This document shows, one piece after another, positions 1-7,625 of a stretch of 64,000 nucleotides of DNA (its first letter is position 1; every line of letters begins with the position of its first letter). The notes under the pieces are model-generated. The model was not told the DNA's origin. It did not search any database and saw only the letters and a list, made by a program, of their open reading frames with translations. The DNA is taken from the NCBI GenBank assembly GCA_024206195.1, contig JAAGZO010000966.1:186001-250000 (forward strand), read 5' to 3'. Position numbers and translations under genes: made by a program. The DNA comes from a bacterium (lineage in GTDB: Archaea; Nanoarchaeota; Nanoarchaeia; Woesearchaeales; UBA10216).

Positions 1-102
1 ATTAGTGTGATAGATTCTAATTTTATTAGAGCTGAGTTTCCCGATGTATTAGATAACCCATTTGTTTTAGCTGTATCAAATGTGGGGGAGGAGAGGCTGT
101 GA
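1..102 (+). CDS. C-terminal end of an unidentified protein (partial)
   Basis: The frame is open from the first base of the window and stops at TGA 100-102, giving 33 residues that end in GEERL. The start lies outside the window. A strong GGAGGAG ribosome-binding sequence inside its last codons serves the next reading frame, so the two were probably translationally coupled. The product cannot be identified from this fragment. Confidence 0.5.
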   Translation: MSVIDSNFIRAEFPDVLDNPFVLAVSNVGEERL

Positions 103-295
103 TTACAATAAAAAGAGATGGAGTAACAGAAAAGCTATCGAGTAGGTTAGTTATTAAGTTTAATAAAGGAAGGCAAATCAATTATTATTGATGATGTAGT
201 AGTGAATCTGGGTTGTGGATACACTACTGTGTATTATAGGGAATACAGTTAGCATAAAACCATTTATTATGATTAAATGTATTTTCAGGGTATGA
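99..295 (+). pseudogene. Possible decayed small gene with frameshifts
   Basis: A GTG at 99, well placed behind GGAGGAG, opens a reading frame beginning MITIKRDGVTEKL that stops at 191. Protein-like sequence continues in the next frame (IIIDDVVVNLGCG, to 252) and then in the third frame (IIGNTVSIKPFIMIKCIF, to 295). Two single-base changes would restore one reading frame of about 65 codons. I infer a decayed gene; chance open frames in AT-rich DNA are a real alternative. Confidence 0.28.
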
Positions 296-474
296 AGGGG
301 TGGAGCAGTGAACACAAACCCGCTTTTAAGTGGAGAAATATTTGTACTTTTTCTCTTTCCTTTGCATTAGTCAGTCATGAGAAAACAGTTTCCTGTGTAC
401 GCTTGTTACTCAGTTTTTCAATTTAAATACTATAATTTTTTTGTAATAATAGAGAAAATGATAAGGAGGAGTAG

Positions 475-621
475 ATGCTAAAATTGTTAGTTCCCTTAAT
501 CAGCGTGTTTGTGTTAGGGCTGGGTTTTGTTGCGCTTTCTTCTAGGAATGTTTGTATGAAAGCAGTTGGAGCAAAGTTAATAAGTGGTAGTCTTATAGCC
601 CTTGCTATCAGTGCAAAATGA
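475..621 (+). CDS. Small membrane peptide, 48 aa
   Basis: The ATG at 475 follows an excellent AAGGAGGAG site. The 48-residue product begins MLKLLVPLISVFVLGLGFVAL, one clear membrane helix, followed by a short polar stretch with one Cys and a second hydrophobic run (ISGSLIALAIS). Such peptides are common in phages, but no specific role (holin, superinfection exclusion) can be assigned. A TATAAT at 431-436 upstream could be a -10 box, though its -35 is poor. Confidence 0.6.
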   Translation: MLKLLVPLISVFVLGLGFVALSSRNVCMKAVGAKLISGSLIALAISAK

Positions 622-714
622 ACTTGTTTGAATTTGAAGACATTCGCTTTGAGAGCGGATAGCCGAGTATACTAACTAATCAACTAAGTCTAACTTATAA
701 GGAGAAATAAGTAG

Positions 715-1110
715 ATGGATATTAACGAATTGAAAGCGTTAGGACAACGTATTGTAGAAGATGGTGTCGTAGATCCCGCCGAAGTTGAGGAACTGCATGC
801 TGTGATGGGAGACGGTATTGTCGATCGGGAAGTAGCCGATGTTATTTTCGACATTAACGACGCTGTTACCGGTCACGATAATTGCAGCGAGTGGAAAGAT
901 TTCGTAGTTGAGGCGATTTCCTCTCACGTGTTGAATGATGAGGATACCCCGGGCGAAGTCGATGCTTCAGAGGAAGAATGGCTGATGAGCCGAATTGAGG
1001 ATGATGGCGAAGTAGATGAAGTCGGGCTTGCTATTCTGCAAAATATTGGGGATAAAGCAGTTAGACTGCCCGCTACGATGATTGAAAAGATCGAAAGTTT
1101 GATCGACTAG
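715..1110 (+). CDS. Acidic all-helical protein, host-like (moron candidate)
   Basis: A 131-aa strongly acidic protein with two imperfect repeats of the pattern EDGxVDxxEVEEL / DGEVDEVGLAIL around a Trp-containing centre (SEWKDFVVEAI). This resembles bacterial TerB-like or stand-alone tellurite-resistance-type helical proteins, but I could not place it in a named family. ATG 715 follows AAGGAG. The gene is visibly richer in G+C and GC-ending codons than its neighbours and is followed by its own terminator-like structure. I infer recent acquisition from a bacterium as a moron. Confidence 0.6.
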   Translation: MDINELKALGQRIVEDGVVDPAEVEELHAVMGDGIVDREVADVIFDINDAVTGHDNCSEWKDFVVEAISSHVLNDEDTPGEVDASEEEWLMSRIEDDGEVDEVGLAILQNIGDKAVRLPATMIEKIESLID

Positions 1111-1203
1111 AATTGTCGGTTAGAAGAAATACTCAGCTGACACGGGTGAAATCGGTTTGAAAGTGGCTTCGGATATTCGCTTCGGCGTGATTTGTCACTG
1201 TAC

Positions 1204-1233
1204 TGGATCATTCCTGATCGGCTGAGTTTTTTT
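1204..1233 (+). terminator. Rho-independent terminator after the acidic gene
   Basis: A short hairpin GATCA-TTCC-TGATC is followed by GGCTGAG and a run of seven T. The GC-rich stretch between 1130 and 1200 can pair further (CTCAGC at the start with GCTGAG just before the T run; TGACA with TGTCA), so the terminator may be part of a larger folded 3' end. It separates the GC-rich gene from the paralog array. Confidence 0.45.
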
Positions 1234-1305
1234 ATGAGAATAGCTAAAAATAAGGAGTTGTCGACTGTAGGAGCTGCATTTAAAAAAATTGGAGGAGAGT
1301 TAAAA

Positions 1306-1605
1306 TTGAAAGTTGTTGAAGGGCCGATTGATCAGCTTATTTATCGTCATCTTTTAGATGTTAGTAAGATTATCGCTGTTATTTTGCGGGAAAACTTTTA
1401 TATACTACATATAACGGATGATTGCCGTTATATTTTCATTGGATTGAATGGAAGAGGTCGAATTCTTTGTGATGGCTGCTCAGATAGAGATTTTCATGAC
1501 TATTTACGGGGCGTTATTAGAATTCCTGGTGTTGAGATGCACGCTTTTAATTCAAATAGTGAATTTAAGGATTGGCTGTGTAAAGCATTAAAGGAGAAAA
1601 AATGA
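1306..1605 (+). CDS. Array paralog 1, single-domain
   Basis: The frame is open further upstream, but the TTG at 1306 lies behind GGAGGAG and gives MKVVEGPID, matching the MKVVK/MKVVA starts of sibling genes, so I chose it (99 aa). One copy of the array domain: hydrophobic strand IIAVILRENFYILHI, central IFIGLNGRGR, and the hallmark C-terminus HAFNSNSEFKDWL. First member of ten tandem paralogs running to 5933. Function unknown; no catalytic motif, signal peptide or zinc site is apparent. Confidence 0.6.
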   Translation: MKVVEGPIDQLIYRHLLDVSKIIAVILRENFYILHITDDCRYIFIGLNGRGRILCDGCSDRDFHDYLRGVIRIPGVEMHAFNSNSEFKDWLCKALKEKK

Positions 1606-1682
1606 GGGTAATATTACCAGAAGATGTTTCTATTGAGCATTTAAAAAAGTGGGAGGGAAACTATGAAAGTTGTAAAGGATAA
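1602..1682 (+). CDS. Array remnant or leader peptide, 26 aa
   Basis: ATG 1602 overlaps the previous stop (ATGA) behind AAGGAG and reads MRVILPEDVSIEHLKKW before stopping inside the start of the next gene. The opening resembles the N-terminal segment of array paralogs (compare ISEISVEHIVSV inside the next gene). It could be a truncated paralog left by unequal recombination, or simply a coupling ORF. Confidence 0.35.
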   Translation: MRVILPEDVSIEHLKKWEGNYESCKG

Positions 1683-2235
1683 AAAAGGACTGGAATTTAC
1701 CGCAAGTGATCCAAATGAGGATGATATAGTCATCGCAGTTTTCAGGGGCTATTTTTACGTGTTGGAGAAGAGATTTGACGGTGCTTGGAGATTTAAGAGC
1801 ATAAAGTTAAAGAGTTTGTTTTCTTTTATGAATTTTGCTGATTCTATAGAGAAAGCTGTTACTACTGCTTGTGTTGATGTTTATTTCCTTACAAGTATTG
1901 GAGAATATTATAATTGGCTCAAGTGCTTTTTGAATAAAGACTCTTTACATAGTTTTCGTAGGATAGTTCATTCAGCAAAAGGTAGTATATCGATTTCAGA
2001 GATATCAGTTGAACATATCGTATCTGTAATTATTAACGGAGTTCCGCATTGTGTGTACAAACAGAATGGGAAATTTTCCTTTGGGAGTATCGATGGAAGA
2101 TTAGAAGTTCCATTGAATGAGGGTATACAAGATATGGAATCTTGTTTAAGTCACGCTATTGATTGCGGATATAGAGTACATGCTTTTGAAAATCATAAGA
2201 GTTACTATGATTGGATAGGAGGATTATCTTCATGA
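1663..2235 (+). CDS. Array paralog 2, two-domain
   Basis: ATG 1663 follows GGGAGG. The 190-aa product holds two copies of the array domain. Copy 1 (about residues 1-95) has IVIAVFRGYFYVLE and ends GEYYNWLKCFL; copy 2 (about 105-190) has ISVEHIVSVIING, the SIDGR core and ends VHAFENHKSYYDWI. It overlaps the next gene by four bases (ATGA), so the array is one coupled operon. Two-domain members probably arose by fusion of neighbouring single-domain genes. Function unknown. Confidence 0.7.
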   Translation: MKVVKDKKGLEFTASDPNEDDIVIAVFRGYFYVLEKRFDGAWRFKSIKLKSLFSFMNFADSIEKAVTTACVDVYFLTSIGEYYNWLKCFLNKDSLHSFRRIVHSAKGSISISEISVEHIVSVIINGVPHCVYKQNGKFSFGSIDGRLEVPLNEGIQDMESCLSHAIDCGYRVHAFENHKSYYDWIGGLSS

Positions 2236-2855
2236 AAAGAGTAGTTAAAGAACAAGTAAAGGGAAATGTTAACGTTGTTGATTATTCTAAAACAGCGTTA
2301 GTAGTAGCATTTCACAAAGGAGAACTTTATCTTCTTGAAAGGTGCTCAACAGATAAGTATAGATTTTCTCATGTTCTCCGCACAAAATCTCCGTTAGTAG
2401 AAAGGGCACGGACAAGAATATCTTGCGCTGAGTCAGCATTACAGTTTAAGGATGTGAGAGTTTTTGCCTTTACTTTTAAGTATATTGGTGCGTGTACTAC
2501 GGAGGCGATGCTTATTTCATTGCTCAATGGGCCATGTCCGGAAACTTTGTTTGGTGGGATCGAAATAAAGATAGAAGATCTTAACTCTGTAAGCTACATG
2601 GATGTAGGTAATGGGGATATTATTGCTACAGAGTCGTGCGGGTTTAAATTCGTTCTACTTTATCCGAAACGTGGGGAGGAAGGATTTAGATTTATTAGGG
2701 CAGATGGACAACCCGGATGGATTAGAGAGAAGGAGAGTACTCATTTGCTTAAGGTTTTACTTAAAGATGTGATTGATCATGGAGCTGAAGTGTATTGCTT
2801 TTATAATGATCTTGAATACTTTAATTGGTTAAGCACTGGAGAAATTAAATGCTAG
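2232..2855 (+). CDS. Array paralog 3, two-domain
   Basis: Start ATG 2232 is behind GGAGGA and overlaps the preceding stop. The 207-aa protein contains two diverged domain copies: ALVVAFHKGELYLLER...RVFAFTFKY in the first half and IIATESCGFKFVLLY...FIRADG...VYCFYNDLEYFNWL in the second. The first copy has lost the usual YxxWL ending, suggesting that only the C-terminal copy keeps the full fold signature. Unknown function. Confidence 0.68.
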   Translation: MKRVVKEQVKGNVNVVDYSKTALVVAFHKGELYLLERCSTDKYRFSHVLRTKSPLVERARTRISCAESALQFKDVRVFAFTFKYIGACTTEAMLISLLNGPCPETLFGGIEIKIEDLNSVSYMDVGNGDIIATESCGFKFVLLYPKRGEEGFRFIRADGQPGWIREKESTHLLKVLLKDVIDHGAEVYCFYNDLEYFNWLSTGEIKC

Positions 2856-3502
2856 TAGTCTGTGATGATAAAAAGGATGTAAGGATACTTAAGGATAAAT
2901 CTATTGATTTAGTGTTTGCTACATTTAACGATGAAGTTTATATAGTAAATGCTAAACGTTCGAATTCTTATTATAGTTTTCATCATATCTTATACATGAA
3001 GGATTCTATAGCTGCCGCAGATACTTTAGAGGATTGTGTAATTGCTGCATTGCGTAATAACGACGGGGTAAGAGTATTCGCGTTCAAGAATTTCAGCAAT
3101 GGTTATCACCGTGATGATGTAGAGTGGGTGATGAAGTTCACGGAGGGACCGCTTGAACTTTTTAATACGGAAAATGAAGATAACATAGAAATCGTCTTGA
3201 GAGATCCTGAAGTAATTGATATTACATGTGTAAGAGATTCATTTGTACACATAGTAGCTGCAGAGCACTTAAACAATTTTTATACCCTTAGATGTTGTAG
3301 TATAGGGTATATATTCCGTTGTATAGATGGTACTAATGAAACTGTCGCTAAGTCCTCAGAACTTTTTCATACAGCGATACGTAACGCTATAGAAGCTGGG
3401 GTTGCTGTACATGCTTTTAAGAATCGGAAAGAATATATCCGCTGGTTGTGGGAAAGAATAAGAGCAACTGGTCAATCAGGAGAAAAAACACAAGGAGAGT
3501 AA
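2849..3502 (+). CDS. Array paralog 4, two-domain
   Basis: ATG 2849 sits behind GGAG and overlaps the upstream stop by seven bases. The product has 217 aa with two domain copies: LVFATFNDEVYIVNA...YSFHHILYM...RVFAFKNFSNGYHRDDVEW, then IVAAEHLNNFYTL...FRCIDG...VHAFKNRKEYIRWL. It is closest to paralog 5 (both have VRVFA.(L)KF..NY(H)RD in the first copy), indicating a recent duplication. Unknown function. Confidence 0.7.
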   Translation: MLVVCDDKKDVRILKDKSIDLVFATFNDEVYIVNAKRSNSYYSFHHILYMKDSIAAADTLEDCVIAALRNNDGVRVFAFKNFSNGYHRDDVEWVMKFTEGPLELFNTENEDNIEIVLRDPEVIDITCVRDSFVHIVAAEHLNNFYTLRCCSIGYIFRCIDGTNETVAKSSELFHTAIRNAIEAGVAVHAFKNRKEYIRWLWERIRATGQSGEKTQGE

Positions 3503-4119
3503 TGAGAGTATTAACGAAGGGAATAGACATCACAAGTGTTAAAGGGACAGATTACGTTATAGCGTTACGCGACAAGGAACCGTACTTACTAACTAATGTG
3601 CAGAGCAGTACTGTCTATCAATTTATTCACATTCTACATTGTTTTGAACCGATAGGTAAGGGTAGGCATAGAGAAGAGTGTATTAGAGCGGCTCTCAGGA
3701 AACCTAGAGTAAGAGTATTTGCTCTGAGGAAGTTCAAATCAAATTACAATCGCGACTACCTGGGTTGGATGGATAGGTTTGCCCGTGGAATAGATTCTTT
3801 ACTAGATAGCGGAGTTGAAGTAATAGATTCAAGTTCTGGTACTCTAACCGTTGAAGGGCTGAATGCCGTTTCGCATATTATAGCGGCTGAGTATAAAGGA
3901 AATTTCTATACTGTCCTGCGGGATTACAAATTTGAACGGTTAGGTAATCCCGGTCATGATATAGTTCCATCTGGTAACGACGTTGAGGATGTTGTATCTC
4001 GGGCTATAGCATATGGCGCAGAGGTCCATGCTTTTTGTACAATAGATCGTTATTACGATTGGCTATATGAGAAACTACTCAAAAGGGAGGAGAGGAAAGA
4101 TGAAGGTAGTAAAAAATAA
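3502..4119 (+). CDS. Array paralog 5, two-domain
   Basis: The ORF is open upstream, but ATG 3502 (TAATG overlap with paralog 4, behind AAGGAG) is the natural start and gives MRVLTKG, 205 aa. Copy 1 has YVIALRDKEPYLLTN...FIHILHC...RVFALRKFKSNYNRDYLGW; copy 2 has HIIAAEYKGNFYTVL...VHAFCTIDRYYDWL. Very similar in plan to paralog 4. Unknown function. Confidence 0.7.
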   Translation: MRVLTKGIDITSVKGTDYVIALRDKEPYLLTNVQSSTVYQFIHILHCFEPIGKGRHREECIRAALRKPRVRVFALRKFKSNYNRDYLGWMDRFARGIDSLLDSGVEVIDSSSGTLTVEGLNAVSHIIAAEYKGNFYTVLRDYKFERLGNPGHDIVPSGNDVEDVVSRAIAYGAEVHAFCTIDRYYDWLYEKLLKREERKDEGSKK

Positions 4120-4747
4120 ATGGTTTGATATTAACGTTGACAATAATATTGTAGTGGCCCTTTGTAACGGGGAAATATACATCCTACGGACGTGTAATAA
4201 ATTAATGTGTGTTAACCGTTGTTGGTTCGATCATCTATCTTCTGACGGAGTTCTCCTTTTAGGATCCTATAGTAGTAAGGTAGCCTGTATAAGAGCTGCT
4301 ATAAACCCTGATAAGGTAAAAGGAGTGAGAGTTTTTATCCTAAAGGATAACGATGAGTTCAAGCACTGGTTAAGACATTTCATCTCTTCTAATGATCCTA
4401 CTGCGTATGGGAGAGAGATTCCTACTATGATCCCCGATGCTATATCCATAAATGAGGTAACTGGTAAACACATTACTGTTGTAGAAAACAGTAAGGAGTA
4501 TTATCTTCTACGTAAGCTGCCATCCGGGTTTTACAGTTTTATTCGTATGGAGGAAGGGCCGGATAACTTGCAAAAGTGTCTTTTAAATATGCCTTCTCAA
4601 GCTACAGTTGGGCAGACTATACGCGAAGTCTTTCTAATTGGTGGGGCTGTATACACGTTTGAAAACCGTCAGGAGTTTCGTGAATGGTTAGCCGGAGATA
4701 TCATGAGTAAAGCAAAGGGAGGTCTCACAGATGAAGGTAGTTGCTGA
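4100..4747 (+). CDS. Array paralog 6, two-domain
   Basis: ATG 4100 lies behind GGGAGGAGAGG and starts MKVVKNKWFD, matching the sibling N-termini; it overlaps paralog 5 by 20 bases. The 215-aa protein has copy 1 (NIVVALCNGEIYILR...VRVFILKDNDEFKHWL) and copy 2 (HITVVENSKEYYLLR...SFIRME...VYTFENRQEFREWL). Both copies keep the C-terminal WL signature. Unknown function. Confidence 0.7.
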   Translation: MKVVKNKWFDINVDNNIVVALCNGEIYILRTCNKLMCVNRCWFDHLSSDGVLLLGSYSSKVACIRAAINPDKVKGVRVFILKDNDEFKHWLRHFISSNDPTAYGREIPTMIPDAISINEVTGKHITVVENSKEYYLLRKLPSGFYSFIRMEEGPDNLQKCLLNMPSQATVGQTIREVFLIGGAVYTFENRQEFREWLAGDIMSKAKGGLTDEGSC

Positions 4748-5042
4748 TGCAAAGGGAAAGGTCATAGCGTTATCAGATTTAGATACTCATTATATAATGG
4801 CTATCTATTATAATAAAAGGATTTATTCCTTACATAAAATGTGTAGACTTGGTGAAACTTCCTACGTATTTAGAAGGATTGACGGCGGGGAAAGTGAATT
4901 CCCGGTTGCACCTTGTCTTGTTTTTCATAAGTATATAGAAAGCTGTATGGCTATAACTAGTATCTATGCTTTTAAAACAATAGGAGATTACAACGACTGG
5001 TTAGTATCTGTTATCCTGCAGAAGGGAGATAAAGCATGTTGA
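4731..5042 (+). CDS. Array paralog 7, single-domain
   Basis: ATG 4731 behind GGGAGG, 103 aa, begins MKVVADAKG. Contains IMAIYYNKRIYSLHK, VFRRIDGGE and the ending IYAFKTIGDYNDWLVSVI. Overlaps both neighbours by a few bases, consistent with translational coupling through the array. Unknown function. Confidence 0.7.
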   Translation: MKVVADAKGKVIALSDLDTHYIMAIYYNKRIYSLHKMCRLGETSYVFRRIDGGESEFPVAPCLVFHKYIESCMAITSIYAFKTIGDYNDWLVSVILQKGDKAC

Positions 5043-5353
5043 TTGTTAAGGAACAACTAGGGATCATTAGCGTAAAGGAAGTTACTAAAGATATGGTCAT
5101 AGCAGGGGTATACAGAGGTAGAATTTATGTTCTTTGTGTCAATACACTTAGTGCATGCGGTTACTGTTTTAGAGCGATAGATGGCCGTGCTAGCCAAATA
5201 AATGATAAAGTATTAATCACTGCTAGTAGTTTTTGGGAATACATTGAAAACTTCTTACCTGTAGCTGATCAGGTACACGCTTTTCATCATATCGATGGAT
5301 ATTACAAATGGTTAAGTAATACGTTAAGGGAAATCTATAAGGAGAAGAAATGA
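5036..5353 (+). CDS. Array paralog 8, single-domain
   Basis: ATG 5036 behind GGGAG, 105 aa. Domain signature: MVIAGVYRGRIYVLCV, CFRAIDGRAS, and VHAFHHIDGYYKWL. Closest in length and plan to paralog 7. Unknown function. Confidence 0.7.
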   Translation: MLIVKEQLGIISVKEVTKDMVIAGVYRGRIYVLCVNTLSACGYCFRAIDGRASQINDKVLITASSFWEYIENFLPVADQVHAFHHIDGYYKWLSNTLREIYKEKK

Positions 5354-5628
5354 ATCTAATTGTAGCAGCAGTAGCTAAAGATGGTAGAGTGTATGTTCTA
5401 CATTACGATAACAAGAAACAGTGGGTATTTGTAAGTCTTGATGGACACGGCACGTTATACTCACCAGAGCTTGATCTCCATACGTTGCATGAAGCTGCAG
5501 TAAGTGATGGCTTTGCTATTCGTATGTTCGGGGACTATAATGAGTACATTGAATGGCTTATAGAAAAACTAACTGAGTATAGGTACGGAGAACAAGAGGA
5601 TGCCGTTGGTAATCCGTTCCCTTCCTAA
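5350..5628 (+). CDS. Array paralog 9, single-domain
   Basis: ATG 5350 overlaps the previous stop (ATGA) behind AAGGAG. The 92-aa protein lacks the N-terminal MKVV leader and starts directly at the core strand NLIVAAVAKDGRVYVLHY, then VSLDGHG and RMFGDYNEYIEWL. The shortened N-terminus, shared with paralog 10, sets these two apart as a subgroup. Unknown function. Confidence 0.7.
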   Translation: MNLIVAAVAKDGRVYVLHYDNKKQWVFVSLDGHGTLYSPELDLHTLHEAAVSDGFAIRMFGDYNEYIEWLIEKLTEYRYGEQEDAVGNPFPS

Positions 5629-5639
5629 CAGGCGATATT

Positions 5640-5933
5640 ATGTATGTAATCATAGCAGCAGTACTTAAAACAGAGATATATTCCCTGTACATTCTTCACC
5701 GACAAAGTTGTACTAAAAGTGGAGGACTTTTTGCCTTTGTCAGACTTGATGGAGAGAACACTATAGAACCCGCTAACGATGACCTCCATACCTATCTTGA
5801 GATGATCAAATCCCGGGGTGGTGAGATACATATATTCGGCGATCACTACAGTTATACGATGTGGTTGGCAGAAAGAATAAATGCTATCAAGGCCGCACAC
5901 GAAGCAGTAGAACGGCAGTCTTCTACACAGTAG
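5640..5933 (+). CDS. Array paralog 10, single-domain (last)
   Basis: ATG 5640 behind AGGCGA, 97 aa: YVIIAAVLKTEIYSLYI, FVRLDGENT and IHIFGDHYSYTMWLAERI. Like paralog 9 it lacks the MKVV leader. It ends the rightward array; a 1.7-kb non-coding zone follows. Unknown function. Confidence 0.7.
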   Translation: MYVIIAAVLKTEIYSLYILHRQSCTKSGGLFAFVRLDGENTIEPANDDLHTYLEMIKSRGGEIHIFGDHYSYTMWLAERINAIKAAHEAVERQSSTQ

Positions 5934-6038
5934 AAAACTACACCTGGAAACGGGTACATACGTACAAAATCCAATTAGACGAACAGAATACCCCCTAGAA
6001 TCGATTATCTATCTGGGGGTGGACGTACCCCTTGACCC

Positions 6039-6087
6039 GTGCAAAATGATCCCTTAAAACGCAAATATATATATCATAGTTTTGCAC
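6039..6087. repeat. Inverted repeat GTGCAAAA...TTTTGCAC
   Basis: GTGCAAAATGAT at 6039-6050 is mirrored by ATCATAGTTTTGCAC at 6073-6087 with an AT-rich centre of ATATAT repeats between. The arms are far enough apart for a looped structure or for two bound protein dimers. No T run follows, so a terminator is unlikely. Confidence 0.5.
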
Positions 6088-6472
6088 GCTAATTAGGCCG
6101 TCTTACAGCAGTGCTTAACTACTGTACTGGGAAATCCTTTCCTTAAAAATAGTTATAACAAGTTAAGTTAGATAGATAGCGCGCTTGCGACTGCGTCCAG
6201 TTGTACCGCTTAAGAAGCAGGCCTCCTCAATAAAAAAATCCTGCAAAAAAAGTAAGCCGGTTGTACTGGGGGTAAAGTTATCTTTTGCCCATAAGTTTAA
6301 TAGAGTTCCAAAAGAAAGACTGAAAAAAAAGATTCTACTTGACATATCAACCGGGGCGGTTTTCGTGACGCGTTCTGGGAGATGCCTATGGTTCTAGGTT
6401 ATAGCAACTATAATGGAAATACTAACTATAAATTTTTTTTAGGTGGACCTGGGTTCGCCCACTTTCCGTGAG

Positions 6473-6505
6473 ATGCCTTCTATCAGAGGGATAGAGGCAT
6501 GTTTT
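6473..6505 (+). terminator. Terminator-like hairpin
   Basis: ATGCCT(T)CTATC pairs with GATAGAGGCAT, followed by GTTTTTG. The sequence GAGATGCCT also occurs about 100 bases upstream near 6380, so the element may be partly duplicated. No gene directly precedes it. Confidence 0.4.
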
Positions 6506-7204
6506 TGTGTCACAACTCTAAAAAGCACTATGTCACTTCTAGTCAAGCGCCTAGTCAAAAGTAGCCAAAAAAATGGGATTTACTTGACAAATTTGAGTTT
6601 GTATCACCGAAAATTTTTCATTTTTTGCAAAAAACGCAATTTTCTGCAGGCCCTAAATAAAAAAAATTTCAATGTTCCCATTTTATGCGCCCTTAAAAAT
6701 AAAAATAATTTCACTTTTTTTTTGACAGCCGGTCGCCCCTTTAGACTAAGCGACCCAGGTTTTCCGTTAAAAGATCTGAAAATTATTTTTCATTGTTTTT
6801 CTCTAGGAGTCTAACTTTGTGGCGTGGCAACAAGATGTTGTTCGCTTTTATAGGACTAAAAAAAAATTGCAGTTTTTGCAGTTTTTTTCGATTTTTGGAT
6901 TTTCTATTATGCTATTTGGTGGGATATTTTGGATTATAAGTAGAAGAAAACCTGGGTTTAACCGGCATGCCCCCCCCTCTTTATATCTCCCCCCCCTTTT
7001 TTGTCAGTATATCATACTACGTATGATTTTGCAATCCTAACGGAGAAAAGCCACTCCCTGTGGTCCAAACTGCATTTATCTAACAATTTGGTAGTGTGTC
7101 TCGAAAAATCTCGCAAAATTTTCAAATTTCGAATTTTAATTTTAATTTTCAAATTTCAGATTTTAATTTTTTAATTTTTCAATTTTCAAATTTTTTTGGA
7201 TTTT

Positions 7205-7224
7205 CCTGAGATTTCAGGTTTTTT
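7205..7224 (+). terminator. Short hairpin with T run
   Basis: CCTGA-GATT-TCAGG is a perfect five-bp hairpin followed by TTTTTT, embedded in the TTTTCAAATTT repeat cluster. It has the form of a weak intrinsic terminator for rightward transcription. Confidence 0.3.
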
Positions 7225-7408
7225 CGTTTGTGAAAAAAAATTTTCAAATTTTTCGGGTTCATCGGTTTTTAATTCTGGATCTACTCTACAGATTCATCTG
7301 TATTTTGTTAATGAGATTCGTTGATCGGTAGTTGGGGGTTTCCCCATGTGTATATCAACCTGTAACGTATGAAATGTTGTTTTGCGTACTACGTAAGCTT
7401 AGTAAGAC

Positions 7409-7477
7409 GACGCTAGCTCAGGGGATATTAGACTGGTTCTTTACGTAGGTTAATGATTCATCCCCTTCGCTAGCGTC
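7409..7477. other. Large imperfect hairpin (possible bidirectional terminator or small RNA)
   Basis: GACGCTAGC (7409-7417) pairs perfectly with GCTAGCGTC (7469-7477); after a 3x3 internal loop, GGGGAT pairs with ATCCCC, giving 15 base pairs closing a loop of about 33 nt. It is the most stable fold in the zone and lies near the 3' end of the leftward operon. It could end transcription in both directions, form a stable RNA 3' end, or act as a processing site. The six-base core GCTAGC is itself palindromic. Confidence 0.5.
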
Positions 7478-7625
7478 TATTTTATGCAGTCTTAAGTCTA
7501 TTCTTTGTAGTTAGGCTTAAATAGCTATGTTAGGTGTTAGTGTAGTTATGTAGCTTAGTATGGTACTTAACTATACTTCTTCTGTTTTGTGTTTCTTTAA
7601 TGATTCTTAGTAGTATAATATGTCA

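Larger units (their letters stand above)
5934..7625. other. AT-rich non-coding zone between convergent operons
   Basis: Neither strand carries a convincing gene. The zone holds a nested inverted repeat (GGGTAC 5952-5957 with GTACCC 6025-6030; CCCCC 5991 with GGGGG 6015), an inverted repeat around GTGCAAAA (6039-6087), a terminator-like hairpin (6473-6505), two CTAGTCAA direct repeats (6539, 6551), TTGACA boxes at 6339, 6584 and 6722, two runs of eight C (6970, 6989), four TTTTCAAATTT repeats (7119-7253) and a large hairpin at 7409-7477. It could hold a replication origin, a partition-like site or transcription-termination signals; sequence alone does not decide. Confidence 0.5.

Noticed and set aside
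292..426. 45-codon frame and overlapping GTG frame
   Set aside because: The ATG has a ribosome-binding site too close and the protein lacks a sensible pattern; part of the suspected decayed region.
6339..6367. TTGACA box as a promoter
   Set aside because: The -10 position 17 bases downstream (TTCGTG) does not match and no gene follows; kept only as part of the motif cluster.
6185..6397. Open frame of 70 codons
   Set aside because: Low-complexity Lys/Ser/Val composition, no start signal, inside the non-coding zone.
6443..6814. Open frame of 123 codons in the AT-rich zone
   Set aside because: Dominated by Lys, Phe, Leu and Asn as expected from A/T runs; no ribosome-binding site, and it overlaps hairpins and repeats.
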